64,000 bases of DNA from Nocardioides sp. Root190 (GTDB lineage: Bacteria > Actinomycetota > Actinomycetes > Propionibacteriales > Nocardioidaceae): NCBI RefSeq assembly GCF_001428565.1, contig NZ_LMIA01000009.1, positions 88,519-152,518 on the forward strand, written 5' to 3'. The translations under genes and the position numbers were made by a program. The notes below the pieces were generated by a model. It saw only the letters and a list, made by a program, of their open reading frames with translations, was not told the DNA's origin and made no database searches. Positions 1 through 8,453 of this stretch are shown in pieces. How positions within the stretch are numbered: position 1 is the first letter of the stretch; each line of letters begins with the position of its first letter.

Positions 1-839
1 ACGACCTTCCGCCCGGCGGAACGGACAGTGACCTCACCGGTGTCCTCGTCGGTGCTGAGGAGGTCCAGGGCCAGGTCACGACGGGCGATCGCACCGACCG
101 CCTGCGCTCGGCGGGCGTCGAGGGACCCCTCGTCACCGAGGCGGCCGCGTACTTCTGCTTCGCGGGCGATGGCCTGGTTGAAGTCGTGACCGTCCGCGAC
201 ATCGACGACGGCGGTGATGACGGCGTTGCCGTGCTCATCGACCTCGGAGACCTCGCAGAACCGGTGCTCACTCGCCTTCTGGCGCTCTGCCTCGGCACGT
301 TCGGGGTCGAACCGGAGGATCGCTTCGGCGATGAGTCGGTCGAGCTGTGCCCAGCTCACGTTGGCGATGGCTGCGAGCTGACGATCCACGAACGCTGCCG
401 CGTCTGGCGTCAGGGGACGGGTCTGGTCGGCGATCCGGTGGGCCTTGTACGGCGGGATCCGGCCCGCGATCACGGAGGTGTAGACCGACGGGAGTCGCCA
501 GGCGCACTCGATGATCCGACCGACGTGCATCCGACCCCCGTCAGGGGTGCGGCCCAGGACCGCGATCAGCTCCATCAGCTCGAACTCGCTGACCAGTGGG
601 GCGCCGGGGCCGGCGATCGGAACACCGGTGTCGACCACACCGGCGAGGACAGTGGCGGCGCCCTCGACGGTCTCGACGACGTTCTGGTCCGCCCACGCCA
701 CGATGCCGACCCATTCGCGGACCTCGGAGGCCAGGCGGCCCTTGGATTCGGCGCTGAGCTCGGTCAACAGCTCACCGACCGAACAACCGTCGTAGCGGCC
801 GATCAGTGCGGTGGATGCGGTCCCGAGATCCATACCCAT
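1..839 (-). CDS. DUF222 (13E12-type) protein, 3' end outside window
   Basis: Partial gene running off the left edge; about 279 N-terminal residues are visible. The translated minus strand is open throughout and carries the helical N-terminal region typical of DUF222 proteins, including the segment WAQLDRLIAEAILRFDPERA and a following conserved DARRAQAVGAIARRD stretch. Family members usually end in an HNH nuclease domain, which would lie beyond position 1 and cannot be checked here. ATG at 839 is taken as start; a second in-frame ATG is two codons later (833). DUF222/HNH genes are multi-copy in actinobacteria and often sit beside repeats, as here. The function of the family is not established; an endonuclease role is inferred only from the HNH domain found in relatives. 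Confidence 0.8.
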   Translation of the reverse strand, partial: MGMDLGTASTALIGRYDGCSVGELLTELSAESKGRLASEVREWVGIVAWADQNVVETVEGAATVLAGVVDTGVPIAGPGAPLVSEFELMELIAVLGRTPDGGRMHVGRIIECAWRLPSVYTSVIAGRIPPYKAHRIADQTRPLTPDAAAFVDRQLAAIANVSWAQLDRLIAEAILRFDPERAEAERQKASEHRFCEVSEVDEHGNAVITAVVDVADGHDFNQAIAREAEVRGRLGDEGSLDARRAQAVGAIARRDLALDLLSTDEDTGEVTVRSAGRKV

Positions 840-933
840 ATTGGATCACGACCCACCGACACAACCAAGCGCCTCACCACCGCCTGTGGAGAAGACCCCG
901 AAAGTACGGGGTTGTGGACACGAAGTGGCGTTA

Positions 934-1055
934 GTCGAGGAGGTCGCGCAGCGACCGTCTCGAGACCTGGCAACCCGGTGCCGGTGCTTGTCCACGAGCA
1001 GTTGGGTGCACCGGGGCGAGTGGTCTCGAGACGGCCGCGGGCGGCCTCCTCGACC
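934..1055. repeat. Palindromic-end intergenic element, copy 1
   Basis: A 122-bp unit with about 34-bp imperfect inverted ends. The left end reads GTCGAGGAGGTCGCGCAGCG and continues to CGTCTCGAGACC; the right end is nearly its reverse complement and ends in GCCTCCTCGACC. The core carries CAACCCGGTGCCGGTGCTTG. A near-identical copy follows after a 27-bp spacer. No transposase is present, so it looks like a non-autonomous MITE-like or REP-like element. The 380 bases between the flanking genes (840-1220) hold only these two copies and short spacers; I see no gene there. Confidence 0.8.
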
Positions 1056-1082
1056 AACGGCGGGACCGGTGATCACCCCGGT

Positions 1083-1205
1083 GGTCGAGGAGGTCGCGCA
1101 GCGACCGTCTCGAGACCTGGCAACCCGGTGCCGGTGCTTGTCCACGAGCAGTTGGGTGCACCGTGGCGGGTGGTCTCGAGACGGTCGCGGGCGGCCTCCT
1201 CGACC
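1083..1205. repeat. Palindromic-end intergenic element, copy 2
   Basis: Direct repeat of the element at 934-1055 in the same orientation, differing at only a few bases (for example CCGTGGCGGGTGG in place of CCGGGGCGAGTGG before the right end). The TCTCGAGA core motif occurs near both ends. The right end stops 16 bases from the stop codon of the minus-strand gene at 1221, so the pair could also act as a transcription-terminating structure for that gene. Confidence 0.8.
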
Positions 1206-1220
1206 AGCGGGCGGAGAACC

Positions 1221-1577
1221 TCAGGCGGAGCGGGAGGAGTGGGCATGCGCCTGGCGGACGAGCTCGACGACGGAGAGACCGTGGACCTGGGGGAGGGTGC
1301 GGCGCTGGCGGTCGATCCACATGGCGGCGTCGAGGGCATCGGTGGCGAGCTGGCGGAGCTCGTCGGGGGTGAGCTCGCCGGAGGGGGTCTCGACGATGGT
1401 GGTGGTGAACACGGGGTCGGGGCCGTCGAGCAGCCAGGTCTGCACGAGGCCGAAGAGAGGCCCCTCGTGCATCCACTCGTCGGGGTCGTCCTGGGCGTGC
1501 TCCGCTGCTGGTGTCCGACACCAGTCGGGGCACTCGACCAACGCCATGACGTCCTCGCTGTCGTGGTCGGTGGTCAT
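1221..1577 (-). CDS. DUF6907-type small protein
   Basis: 118-residue protein with a CPDWC motif near residues 15-19 followed by a His (EHAQ), the C-P-x-W-C...H arrangement seen in the DUF6907 family of actinobacteria. The rest is acidic and rich in Trp and Leu, ending with a helix (VVELVRQAHAH). ATG at 1577 is chosen because GGAG lies about seven bases upstream; the reading frame extends further but that part is basic and unlike coding sequence. Role unknown. It is transcribed away from the dehydrogenase at 1631 and toward the repeat pair. Confidence 0.7.
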   Translation of the reverse strand: MTTDHDSEDVMALVECPDWCRTPAAEHAQDDPDEWMHEGPLFGLVQTWLLDGPDPVFTTTIVETPSGELTPDELRQLATDALDAAMWIDRQRRTLPQVHGLSVVELVRQAHAHSSRSA

Positions 1578-1630
1578 GGATCTCCGATCGGCAGGCCGGC
1601 GCGGTTGTTGAGGCGACCTAGGGTCGGGGC

Positions 1631-2620
1631 ATGGGGATCGCACAATCACTCAGCCGCGCGGCGGACACGGTCCTGGACCGCACCGTGGTGCTCGGCTACA
1701 CGCGTGTCGGCAGCGGTCTGAGGTCGCGGTGGTGGCCGGGCGACCCGGCTCCGGACGCGCTGGCGGGGCGCCGGGTCCTCGTCACCGGTGCGACGTCCGG
1801 CATCGGGGAGGCGGCGATCGAGGGCTACCTCGCGCTCGGTGCGACCGTGCACCTGCTCGGCCGCAACGCCGCCAAGGTCGAGGCCGCCGTGGCGGCAACC
1901 TCCGACCCTGCCCGTGTGGTCGGTGAGGTGTGCGACGTCGGCGACCTGGACGACGTACGACGCTGGGCCGCCGACTTCACCTCCCGGGTGCCGGAGCTGG
2001 CGGGTCTGCTGCACAACGCCGGGACGATGACGGGACAGGAGCGGGTGACCAGCGTCCAGGACCACGAGCTGTCCCTCGCCGTCCACGTCCTCGGCCCGCA
2101 CCTGATCACCGGTCTGCTCCGCGCTCCCCTCGAGGCGGGCGCCGCAGCCGGGGGTGCGAGTGTCGTGTGGATGAGCTCGGGCGGGATGTACAGCGCGAAG
2201 CTGGAGGCCGACGACGCCGACGACATCGAGTTCCGGCGGGGCGAGTACGACGGGGTCCGCGCCTATGCGCGCACCAAGCGGATGCAGGTGGTCCTCGCGG
2301 ACCAGTGGTCCCGTGCGCTGGCGGGTACCGGCGTCGAGGTGGAGAGCATGCACCCGGGCTGGTCCGGGACCCCTGGTGTCAAGCAGCACCTGCCACGTTT
2401 CGAGAAGCTCACCCGTCCGTTCCTCCGCACGCCGCAGGACGCGGCCGACACGGCGGTGTGGCTCGTGGCGACCCGACCGGCGTCGACCTCCCCGCACTTC
2501 TGGCACGACCGCGCCCAGCGCCCGGTCGTGTTCCCCGGCCAGAGCGAGCCCGACCGGGCAGCGGTCGCGCGACTCGTCGAGCACGTCGTCGGGGCCACCG
2601 GGATGCCGCTGCCGGGCTGA
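1631..2620 (+). CDS. Short-chain dehydrogenase/reductase (DHRS12-like)
   Basis: 329-residue SDR with a Rossmann start (TGATSGIG near residue 53), the NAG motif (LLHNAGTM), active-site Ser in the MSSGGMYS segment and catalytic YxxxK as YARTK. An N-terminal extension of about 45 residues before the Rossmann fold and the C-terminal part fit the DHRS12-like subgroup rather than FabG. It should use NAD(P)(H) to oxidise or reduce an alcohol or ketone; the substrate cannot be told. Monocistronic; the following LysE gene starts 49 bases later on the same strand. Confidence 0.85.
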   Translation: MGIAQSLSRAADTVLDRTVVLGYTRVGSGLRSRWWPGDPAPDALAGRRVLVTGATSGIGEAAIEGYLALGATVHLLGRNAAKVEAAVAATSDPARVVGEVCDVGDLDDVRRWAADFTSRVPELAGLLHNAGTMTGQERVTSVQDHELSLAVHVLGPHLITGLLRAPLEAGAAAGGASVVWMSSGGMYSAKLEADDADDIEFRRGEYDGVRAYARTKRMQVVLADQWSRALAGTGVEVESMHPGWSGTPGVKQHLPRFEKLTRPFLRTPQDAADTAVWLVATRPASTSPHFWHDRAQRPVVFPGQSEPDRAAVARLVEHVVGATGMPLPG

Positions 2621-2669
2621 GGGCGTCAATCAGCTCGCGTCGCAGGCCCGCAGGACGGATACTTCGAGC

Positions 2670-3314
2670 ATGCCTTCGTCCAGCCAGCTCGCCGCCTTCG
2701 CCGTGGCCTCGATCCTGTTCATCCAGGTTCCCGGCCCGAGCCTGCTCTTCACCATCGGGCGTGCGCTGACCGTCGGGCGCCGTGACGCCCTGCTCTCGGT
2801 CGTCGGCAACGCGATCGGCCTGATCGCCCAGGTGCTCCTGGTCGCGATCGGTCTCGGCGCCGTCGTCGCGGCCTCGGCGACGGCCTTCACCGCCGTCAAG
2901 CTGGTCGGCGCGGCCTACGTGATCTACCTCGGGGTCCAGGCGATCCGGCACCGCGCGGACGCCCGCGCAGCGATGGAGGCCTCGGCCCTCGGGGCGCAGC
3001 TCCCGTCCACCAGCTGGGCCTCGGTCCGCACCGGGTTCGTGGTCGGCGCGACGAACCCGAAGACCATCGTCTTCTTCGTCGCCTTCCTGCCGCAGTTCGT
3101 CGACGCGGGTGCTCCCGCCGCTCCGCAGCTCGTGCTGCTCGGTGTGCTGTTCGGCGCGATGGCGGTCTGCTCGGACGCCTGCTGGGCGCTGCTCGCCGGC
3201 CGTGCGCGGGACTGGTTCGCGCGCAAGCCGGAGCGCCTCGACGGGCTCGGCGCCGCGGGCGGCGTGATGATGGTCGGCCTCGGCGCCGCGCTGGTCACCA
3301 CCAACAACCACTGA
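2670..3314 (+). CDS. LysE/RhtB family amino-acid exporter
   Basis: 214-residue inner-membrane protein with about five to six hydrophobic helices. The N-terminal PGPSLLFTIGRAL motif and the mid-protein GFVVGATNPKTIVFFVAFLP segment are hallmarks of LysE/RhtB exporters, which efflux amino acids or derivatives. ATG at 2670 gives the usual family length. It may be co-transcribed with the upstream dehydrogenase (49-base gap). A second, related exporter is at 50449. Confidence 0.9.
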   Translation: MPSSSQLAAFAVASILFIQVPGPSLLFTIGRALTVGRRDALLSVVGNAIGLIAQVLLVAIGLGAVVAASATAFTAVKLVGAAYVIYLGVQAIRHRADARAAMEASALGAQLPSTSWASVRTGFVVGATNPKTIVFFVAFLPQFVDAGAPAAPQLVLLGVLFGAMAVCSDACWALLAGRARDWFARKPERLDGLGAAGGVMMVGLGAALVTTNNH

Positions 3315-3339
3315 CCAGCACCCATTGTTCGGCCGCCGC

Positions 3340-4152
3340 TCAGGGCTGCTGCTGGCTCATGCCCATCCGGGCCAGCACGACGTTCTCCATCAGCTGGACG
3401 AGGTTGTAGAGCACCAGCGTGATCGCGGTGATGATCGCGACGGACGCCCACAGGTCGTCGAAGCGTGCCGATGCGTTGAACTTCTGGATCGACCCGCCGA
3501 TCCCCTTGCCGGTCGAGAGCCACTCGGCGAGCAGAGCGCCGGTCACGGCGCCCGGCACCGAGACCCGGGCGGCGGCGAACAACGAGGGCAGCGCGCCCGG
3601 GATCGCGACCTTGCGCAACGCCGTGGCGTTCCCGCCGCCGTACACACGCACGAGGTCGAGGCTCTCGGGGCTGGCTCGGCCGAGTCCGAACAGCGCGGAC
3701 GCGAGCGCCGGGAACAGCACCACGATCGTGCCGATGACCGCGACCGAGGCGGTTGTTCCACGTCCGGTGATCAGGATGATGACGGGGGAGATCGAGACGA
3801 GCGGCACGCTGCGCAGCAGCAGCGCCAGTGGCAGCACCCCTGCCTCGACGGTCTTCGACAGGGAGAACGCCACGGCGAGGACGATCGCGATCACCATGCC
3901 GGCGCCGAAGCCCAGCGACGCGTCCTGCAGCGTCTGCACGGTCAGCGGCCGGAGGGCTTCGCGGTGGTCGGCGGCGAGCCGGCCGGGTGCGGCGCCGACC
4001 TCGTCGACGAAGAGGTACCGGAAGACGTCCAGGGGCCCCTTGGCGACGTACGGCGAGACGCCGGCGAAGCTCACCACGGCCTGCCAGAGACCGAGGACGA
4101 CCACGAGGGTCATCAGGGCGTTGAGCAACGAGCGGGCGATGGCGCGACTCAT
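3340..4152 (-). CDS. ABC transporter permease (NitT/TauT type), second permease
   Basis: 270-residue membrane permease with about six helices and the binding-protein-dependent transport EAA loop region (VRVYGGGNATALRKVAIPGA, roughly residues 165-190), through which it contacts the ATPase. Start ATG at 4152 overlaps the stop of the other permease by 4 nt (ATGA), so the two are translationally coupled and probably form a heterodimeric channel. It is last in the binding protein - ATPase - permease - permease operon read from 6920 to 3340. Its substrate is inferred from context to be a purine or a purine breakdown product. Confidence 0.88.
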   Translation of the reverse strand: MSRAIARSLLNALMTLVVVLGLWQAVVSFAGVSPYVAKGPLDVFRYLFVDEVGAAPGRLAADHREALRPLTVQTLQDASLGFGAGMVIAIVLAVAFSLSKTVEAGVLPLALLLRSVPLVSISPVIILITGRGTTASVAVIGTIVVLFPALASALFGLGRASPESLDLVRVYGGGNATALRKVAIPGALPSLFAAARVSVPGAVTGALLAEWLSTGKGIGGSIQKFNASARFDDLWASVAIITAITLVLYNLVQLMENVVLARMGMSQQQP

Positions 4153-4958
4153 GCGGTGCCCCGTCCCGACACCCACGGCGTCGCGAGGCGGGCGAGCAGT
4201 CCGAAGACGGCGTAGCCGACGAGCGCGACCAGGGCGCACAGCAGGAACACGGCCCAGACCCGCACGGAGTCCAGCTGGCCCTGCAGCCTGATCAGGGTGA
4301 TGCCCACGCTGCGGTCTGTGGCGCCCATGTACTCGCCCAGCACGGCGCCGAGCAGAGAGGTCGGCACGGCCACCTGCAGGGCGTTGAGGATCGCGGGCAG
4401 CGCCGCCACCAGGCGGACCTTGACGAGCTGGCGCAGACGGCCGCCGCCGAACACGCGGACGACGTCGAGGCTGGCCCGGTCGGCCGCCTTGAAGCCGAGC
4501 AGCGCGCCGACGACCGTGGTGAAGAAGACCGAGAGGGCGGCGAGGAAGATCGCCGTCTTCGACGGGTCACCGGGGGTGTTCGCGCCGCCGAGCGCCACGA
4601 TCGCGATGCCGCCGACCGCCACGATCGGCAGGCAGTACGTCACCACGGCGACCTGCACCACCACCGGCTCCAGGCGCGGCACGAGGAGCACCGTGGCGGC
4701 CAGCAGCAGCGCCAGCCCGTTGCCCCAGAGGAAGCCGACGGCGGCCTCGTTGATGGTCACCGAGAAGAAGTCCCAGTAGGCGGAGAACCCGTCGTCGAGG
4801 ATCTGCCGGCCCACCGCGAGCGGCGAGGGCACCGGGTCGTACGTCGTGCCGGGGTCCGGCCGGAAGGCGAGGACCGAGAACAGCCACCAGCCCAGTCCGA
4901 GCCCGACGATGCCGAGGATGTTCGCCACCCAGCCGGGGATGCCGCGTGCCCCGTTCAC
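4149..4958 (-). CDS. ABC transporter permease (NitT/TauT type), first permease
   Basis: 269-residue integral membrane protein. Hydrophobic helices begin at residue 12, and the EAA-type loop VRVFGGGRLRQLVKVRLVAA matches that of its partner permease. SsuC/TauC-like permeases of this size import small organic anions or nitrogen compounds with a periplasmic-type lipoprotein. It starts 10 nt after the stop of the ATPase gene and overlaps the next permease by 4 nt. Having two unlike permeases differs from the single homodimeric permease usual in SsuABC/TauABC systems. Confidence 0.88.
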   Translation of the reverse strand: MNGARGIPGWVANILGIVGLGLGWWLFSVLAFRPDPGTTYDPVPSPLAVGRQILDDGFSAYWDFFSVTINEAAVGFLWGNGLALLLAATVLLVPRLEPVVVQVAVVTYCLPIVAVGGIAIVALGGANTPGDPSKTAIFLAALSVFFTTVVGALLGFKAADRASLDVVRVFGGGRLRQLVKVRLVAALPAILNALQVAVPTSLLGAVLGEYMGATDRSVGITLIRLQGQLDSVRVWAVFLLCALVALVGYAVFGLLARLATPWVSGRGTA

Positions 4959-4968
4959 GTGGTGCCGT

Positions 4969-5802
4969 TCACGACTCGGCGTCCGCGCGCCCGTCGGCGC
5001 CGAAGAGCAGCTCCGAGGCCTGGTCGACGAGCGCGTGGAACTCCGGTGTCCGCATCATGTCCGGCGTCCGGGGCCGGGGCAGGTCGACGTCGATGATCGC
5101 CTTGATCCGTCCGGGCCGGGGCGACATCACCGCGACCTGGTCGGACAGGAAGATCGCTTCCGAGATCCCGTGGGTGACGAGCAGGGTCGTCGCTGGCTTC
5201 TCCGTCCAGATCCGGAGCAGCTCGAGGTTGAGGTTCTGCCGGGTCATGTCGTCCAGGGCGCCGAAGGGCTCGTCCAGCAGCAGCACCGACGGCTTGAGGG
5301 CCAGGGCCCGGGCGATCGAGACCCGTTGCCTCATGCCGCCGGAGAGCTGCGCGGGCTTGGCGTCCTCGAAGCCGGTCAGGCCGACGAGCGCGATCAGCTC
5401 GGCGACGTACGCCTTGTCGACGTCGCGTCCGGCGACCTCGAAGGGCAGCCGGATGTTCTTCGTGACGCTGCGCCACGGGAGCAACGCGTGGTCCTGGAAG
5501 GCGATCCCGAGCTCGCTCCCGCGCCGCAGCTCGGCGGGCGTGCGCCCGTCGACCAGCGCGGTGCCGGTCGACGGGTGCTCGAGGTCGGCGAGGATCCGCA
5601 GGATCGTCGACTTCCCGCAGCCCGAGGGACCGAGCAGCGCGAGGAACGAACCCTGCTCCGTGTGGAGGTCGGTGTCCTCCAGGGCGGTGACGGTCCGGTT
5701 GCGGCCGGTGCGGAAGGTCTTGCCGAGCCCGGTGATCTGGATGCCGGTGCCCTGCCCCGAGACCGTGGGCGGGGCACCGGCATCCGTGATGAAGTCACTC
5801 AT
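4969..5802 (-). CDS. ABC transporter ATP-binding protein (NitT/TauT type)
   Basis: 277-residue ATPase energising the import system. It shows Walker [10 protein letters not shown] (near residue 60), Q-loop FQDHALLPW, signature LSGGMRQR, Walker [13 protein letters not shown] and the switch His in [10 protein letters not shown]. The LPW after the Q-loop is typical of SsuB/TauB/NrtD-type proteins. ATG at 5802 lies 2 nt upstream of, and so outside, the binding protein stop. Part of the minus-strand transport operon starting at 6920. Confidence 0.93.
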   Translation of the reverse strand: MSDFITDAGAPPTVSGQGTGIQITGLGKTFRTGRNRTVTALEDTDLHTEQGSFLALLGPSGCGKSTILRILADLEHPSTGTALVDGRTPAELRRGSELGIAFQDHALLPWRSVTKNIRLPFEVAGRDVDKAYVAELIALVGLTGFEDAKPAQLSGGMRQRVSIARALALKPSVLLLDEPFGALDDMTRQNLNLELLRIWTEKPATTLLVTHGISEAIFLSDQVAVMSPRPGRIKAIIDVDLPRPRTPDMMRTPEFHALVDQASELLFGADGRADAES

Positions 5803-5804
5803 GA

Positions 5805-6920
5805 TCAGGGGAGGTAGTCCTTGAGCTCGGGGTTCTCCTCGTAGATCTCGTCGATGATCCCGGTGTCGAAGAGCTCGTCGATGCTGACCTCCCAGCCGGC
5901 GGCCTCGAGGGAGGCGACGGTCTGCTCCTTGAGCTCGTCGGTGATCGTGAACAGGCCGTTGGCCTCGGTGTCCTCGGTCGAGATCAGCAGCTTCTCGGCA
6001 TCCAGCCCGAGCCCGGTCTTCTCGGGGTCGAGCGCCCCGAACACCGCCTCGAGTCCTTCGGCGTTGTCGGAGGCGGCCTGGTTGTAGAACTCGGTGATCA
6101 GCGCGACGGTGTCCTCGGTGGAGTTCTTGAAGACGTCGGTCCAGCCCTTGATCTCGGCGATCAGGAAGTCCTTGAGCAGCCCGCGGTTCTCCTCGAGGTA
6201 CTGGTCGGTGACCGAGAAGGTCTCGGCGACGTAGGGGACGCCGTTGTCGGCGTACGGCAGGTTGGTGACCTCGAAGCCCGCGAGCTCGACCGTGAGCGCC
6301 TCGTTGGTCAGGTAGGCCATGAAGCCGTCGACCTTGCCCTCCATCAGCGGCGTCGGGTCGAAGTCGACCGGAACGACCTCGACCTCGTCCTTGCCGATGC
6401 CGTTGGCGTTGAGGATGGCCTCGAACACGCTGGCGTTGGAGTCCTGGACGCCGATCTTCTTGCCCTTGAGGTCCTCGGGCGTGGTGATGTCCGCACCGTC
6501 AGCGAGGGACAGGATCGTGAACGGGTTCTTCTGGAAGGTCGCGCCGATGATCTTCAGCGGGGCGTCCTCGTTGGCGATCGCCGCGCCGATCGACGCGGCG
6601 TCGCTGAGCGCGACCTGGACGGTGCCGCTCAGCAGCTTCGCGACACCGGTGTCGGGGCCGGAGATGCCGTTGACCTCGGAGAACCCGCTCTCGGTGTAGT
6701 AGCCCTTGTCGTAGGCGTAGAACTCGCCCGCGAACTCCTCGTTCTTGATCCAGGAGTACTGGACGCTGATCTCGCCGTGGTCCTCGCCCTCGACGCCGCT
6801 TCCACCGGCGTCGTCGCTGCCACAGGCGGCGAGGGTGAGCATTCCGAGGCCGGCGGCCAGCGAGGCAGCGACGAGGCGGAGGCCGCGGCGTCGGTGCGAA
6901 CGGGGTGACGAGTGGGTCAT
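5805..6920 (-). CDS. ABC transporter substrate-binding lipoprotein (NMT1/THI5-like)
   Basis: 371-residue lipoprotein. A twin-basic, hydrophobic signal peptide ends in a lipobox (LTLAAC), so it is lipid-anchored on the outer face of the membrane. The mature part resembles NMT1/THI5 or SsuA-like solute-binding proteins ([11 protein letters not shown] near the start; [13 protein letters not shown] in the middle). ATG at 6920 is the first codon giving a complete signal peptide. First gene of the importer operon, divergent from xdhA across a 165-base region. The neighbourhood points to a purine, hydantoin or ureide substrate, but this is inference; no canonical purine permease is in the window. 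Confidence 0.88.
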   Translation of the reverse strand: MTHSSPRSHRRRGLRLVAASLAAGLGMLTLAACGSDDAGGSGVEGEDHGEISVQYSWIKNEEFAGEFYAYDKGYYTESGFSEVNGISGPDTGVAKLLSGTVQVALSDAASIGAAIANEDAPLKIIGATFQKNPFTILSLADGADITTPEDLKGKKIGVQDSNASVFEAILNANGIGKDEVEVVPVDFDPTPLMEGKVDGFMAYLTNEALTVELAGFEVTNLPYADNGVPYVAETFSVTDQYLEENRGLLKDFLIAEIKGWTDVFKNSTEDTVALITEFYNQAASDNAEGLEAVFGALDPEKTGLGLDAEKLLISTEDTEANGLFTITDELKEQTVASLEAAGWEVSIDELFDTGIIDEIYEENPELKDYLP

Positions 6921-6997
6921 GTGGTCTCCTGGTTGGGCTGGCAACGAACCTCCGAGACGCAACAGCAGTTGCTGAACGGTGACGCTATGAGATGCGC

Positions 6998-7034
6998 GTT
7001 TCAGTCCCGGGTCGGCTGGTTTCGGCCTCGTTAA
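6998..7034. promoter_or_regulatory. GlnR-like box region between importer and xdh operons
   Basis: On the minus strand this interval reads TTAAC, six bases, GAAAC, sixteen bases, GAAAC. TTAAC-n6-GAAAC matches the known actinobacterial GlnR half-box pattern gTnAC-n6-GaAAC except for the first base. It lies in the shared upstream region of the importer (start 6920) and xdhA (start 7086). The GlnR assignment is inference; the local RpiR-type regulator is the alternative. Confidence 0.4.
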
Positions 7035-7085
7035 TTCCTCCCAGACGCTCCCGGAAGGGCGGGGCAGCGGCCTACGGTGGCGGTG

Positions 7086-8453
7086 ATGAGCACCGACGAC
7101 GTCGTCACCGTGAACGGGACGCCCCGATCCCTGGCCGCCGCGCGCCCGGAGTCGAACGCGCTCGACTGGCTGCGCGCCATCGGTCTCACCGGCGCGAAGG
7201 AGGGGTGCGCCGAGGGGGAGTGCGGCGCGTGCTCCGTGCTCCTCGCCCGGCCCGGGATCGAGGCGGAGACCGAATGGGTCGCGCTCAACTCCTGCCTCCT
7301 GCCCGCCGCGTCCCTCGCCGGCCAGGAGGTCGTGACCTCCGAGGGTCTGGGAACACCCGCCGACCTGCACCCGGTCCAGTCCGAGCTCGCGGTTCGTGGT
7401 GGGTCGCAGTGCGGCTACTGCACCCCCGGCTTCGTCTGCTCGATGGCCGCCGAGTTCTACCGCCCCGGTCGCGAGGACTTCGACCACCACGCCCTGTCCG
7501 GCAACCTGTGCCGGTGCACGGGGTACCGCCCGATCGTGGAGGCCGCCGAGGCGCTCGGCGCCCCTGACCAGGCCGACCCCCTCCTGCGTCGTACGACGTC
7601 CGCGGCGCCGGCTGCGAGCCCGACCCGCGCCGAGGGGTGGATCCGCCCAGCGCACCTGGCCGAGGCGCTGGAGGCGCTGGCCGAGCCCGGCGCGGTCGCC
7701 GTCGCCGGGTCGACCGACCTCGGGGTCGAGGCCAACCTGCGGGGCCATCGCCCTGCGCTGCGGGTCGCGATCGACCGGCTCGACGAGCTCCGGGGACTGG
7801 TCGTGGGCGAGGAGTCCGTCCAGATCGGTGCGGCCCTGACGCTGTCCGAGGTCGAGCGCCTCCTCGCGGGCCGGGTCCCGCTGCTGGCCGAGGTGTTCCC
7901 GCAGTTCGCGTCCCGCCTGATCCGCAACGGCGCCACGATCGGGGGCAACCTCGGCACCGGCTCGCCGATCGGCGACCTGGCCCCGGCGTTGCTGGCCCTC
8001 GATGCCTCGGTCGTGCTGGTGTCCGCCGAGGGCGAGCGCACGGTCGTCCTCGCCGACTACTTCACCGGCTACCGGCAGAGCGTGCGTCGATCCGACGAGC
8101 TGATCGCGCTGGTGCGGATCCCGCGCCCGTTGGCCCCGGACGTCGCCTTCCACAAGATCGCCAAGCGTCGGTTCGACGACATCTCGTCCGTCGCCGTCGC
8201 CCACGCCATCGAGGTCCGGGAAGGCACGGTCAGCCGTGCGGCGATCGGCCTCGGGGGTGTCGCCGCGACACCGATCCGCGCGAGCGAGGCGGAGCGACTG
8301 CTCGTCGGCGCGTCCTGGTCGCCGGAGGGGGTCGCGGCCGCTGCCGATGCCCTCGCCGATGCCGGCACCCCGATCGACGACCACCGCGCCAGTGCCGCCT
8401 ACCGCCGCGCGATGCTCGGCCAGTCCCTGCGGCGTCTGGTGGCCTCGTCATGA
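7086..8453 (+). CDS. xdhA: Xanthine dehydrogenase small subunit (2Fe-2S and FAD domains)
   Basis: 455 residues. The N-terminal ferredoxin-like domain has C41, C46 and C49 plus a later Cys (NSCLLP) for one cluster. The second cluster uses CGYC and CRC motifs (around residues 104-140). From about residue 180 the FAD-binding domain shows IRNGATIGGNLGTGSPIGD. The subunit passes electrons from the molybdenum centre to NAD via two clusters and FAD, in hypoxanthine/xanthine oxidation to urate. ATG at 7086 is preferred; an in-frame GTG three codons earlier is possible. It overlaps xdhB by 4 nt. Iron-sulfur and FAD parts are fused in one chain, as in XdhA of proteobacteria. Confidence 0.93.
   Translation: MSTDDVVTVNGTPRSLAAARPESNALDWLRAIGLTGAKEGCAEGECGACSVLLARPGIEAETEWVALNSCLLPAASLAGQEVVTSEGLGTPADLHPVQSELAVRGGSQCGYCTPGFVCSMAAEFYRPGREDFDHHALSGNLCRCTGYRPIVEAAEALGAPDQADPLLRRTTSAAPAASPTRAEGWIRPAHLAEALEALAEPGAVAVAGSTDLGVEANLRGHRPALRVAIDRLDELRGLVVGEESVQIGAALTLSEVERLLAGRVPLLAEVFPQFASRLIRNGATIGGNLGTGSPIGDLAPALLALDASVVLVSAEGERTVVLADYFTGYRQSVRRSDELIALVRIPRPLAPDVAFHKIAKRRFDDISSVAVAHAIEVREGTVSRAAIGLGGVAATPIRASEAERLLVGASWSPEGVAAAADALADAGTPIDDHRASAAYRRAMLGQSLRRLVASS

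Noticed and set aside
934..1205. CRISPR array
   Set aside because: Only two units of 122 bases with inverted ends and a single spacer; no short repeat/spacer periodicity and no cas gene.
186..1721. Long plus-strand open frame (511 codons) over the DUF222 gene and repeats
   Set aside because: Opposite strand of a recognised DUF222 gene and across repeat elements; it carries no recognisable domain and is a GC-rich shadow frame.
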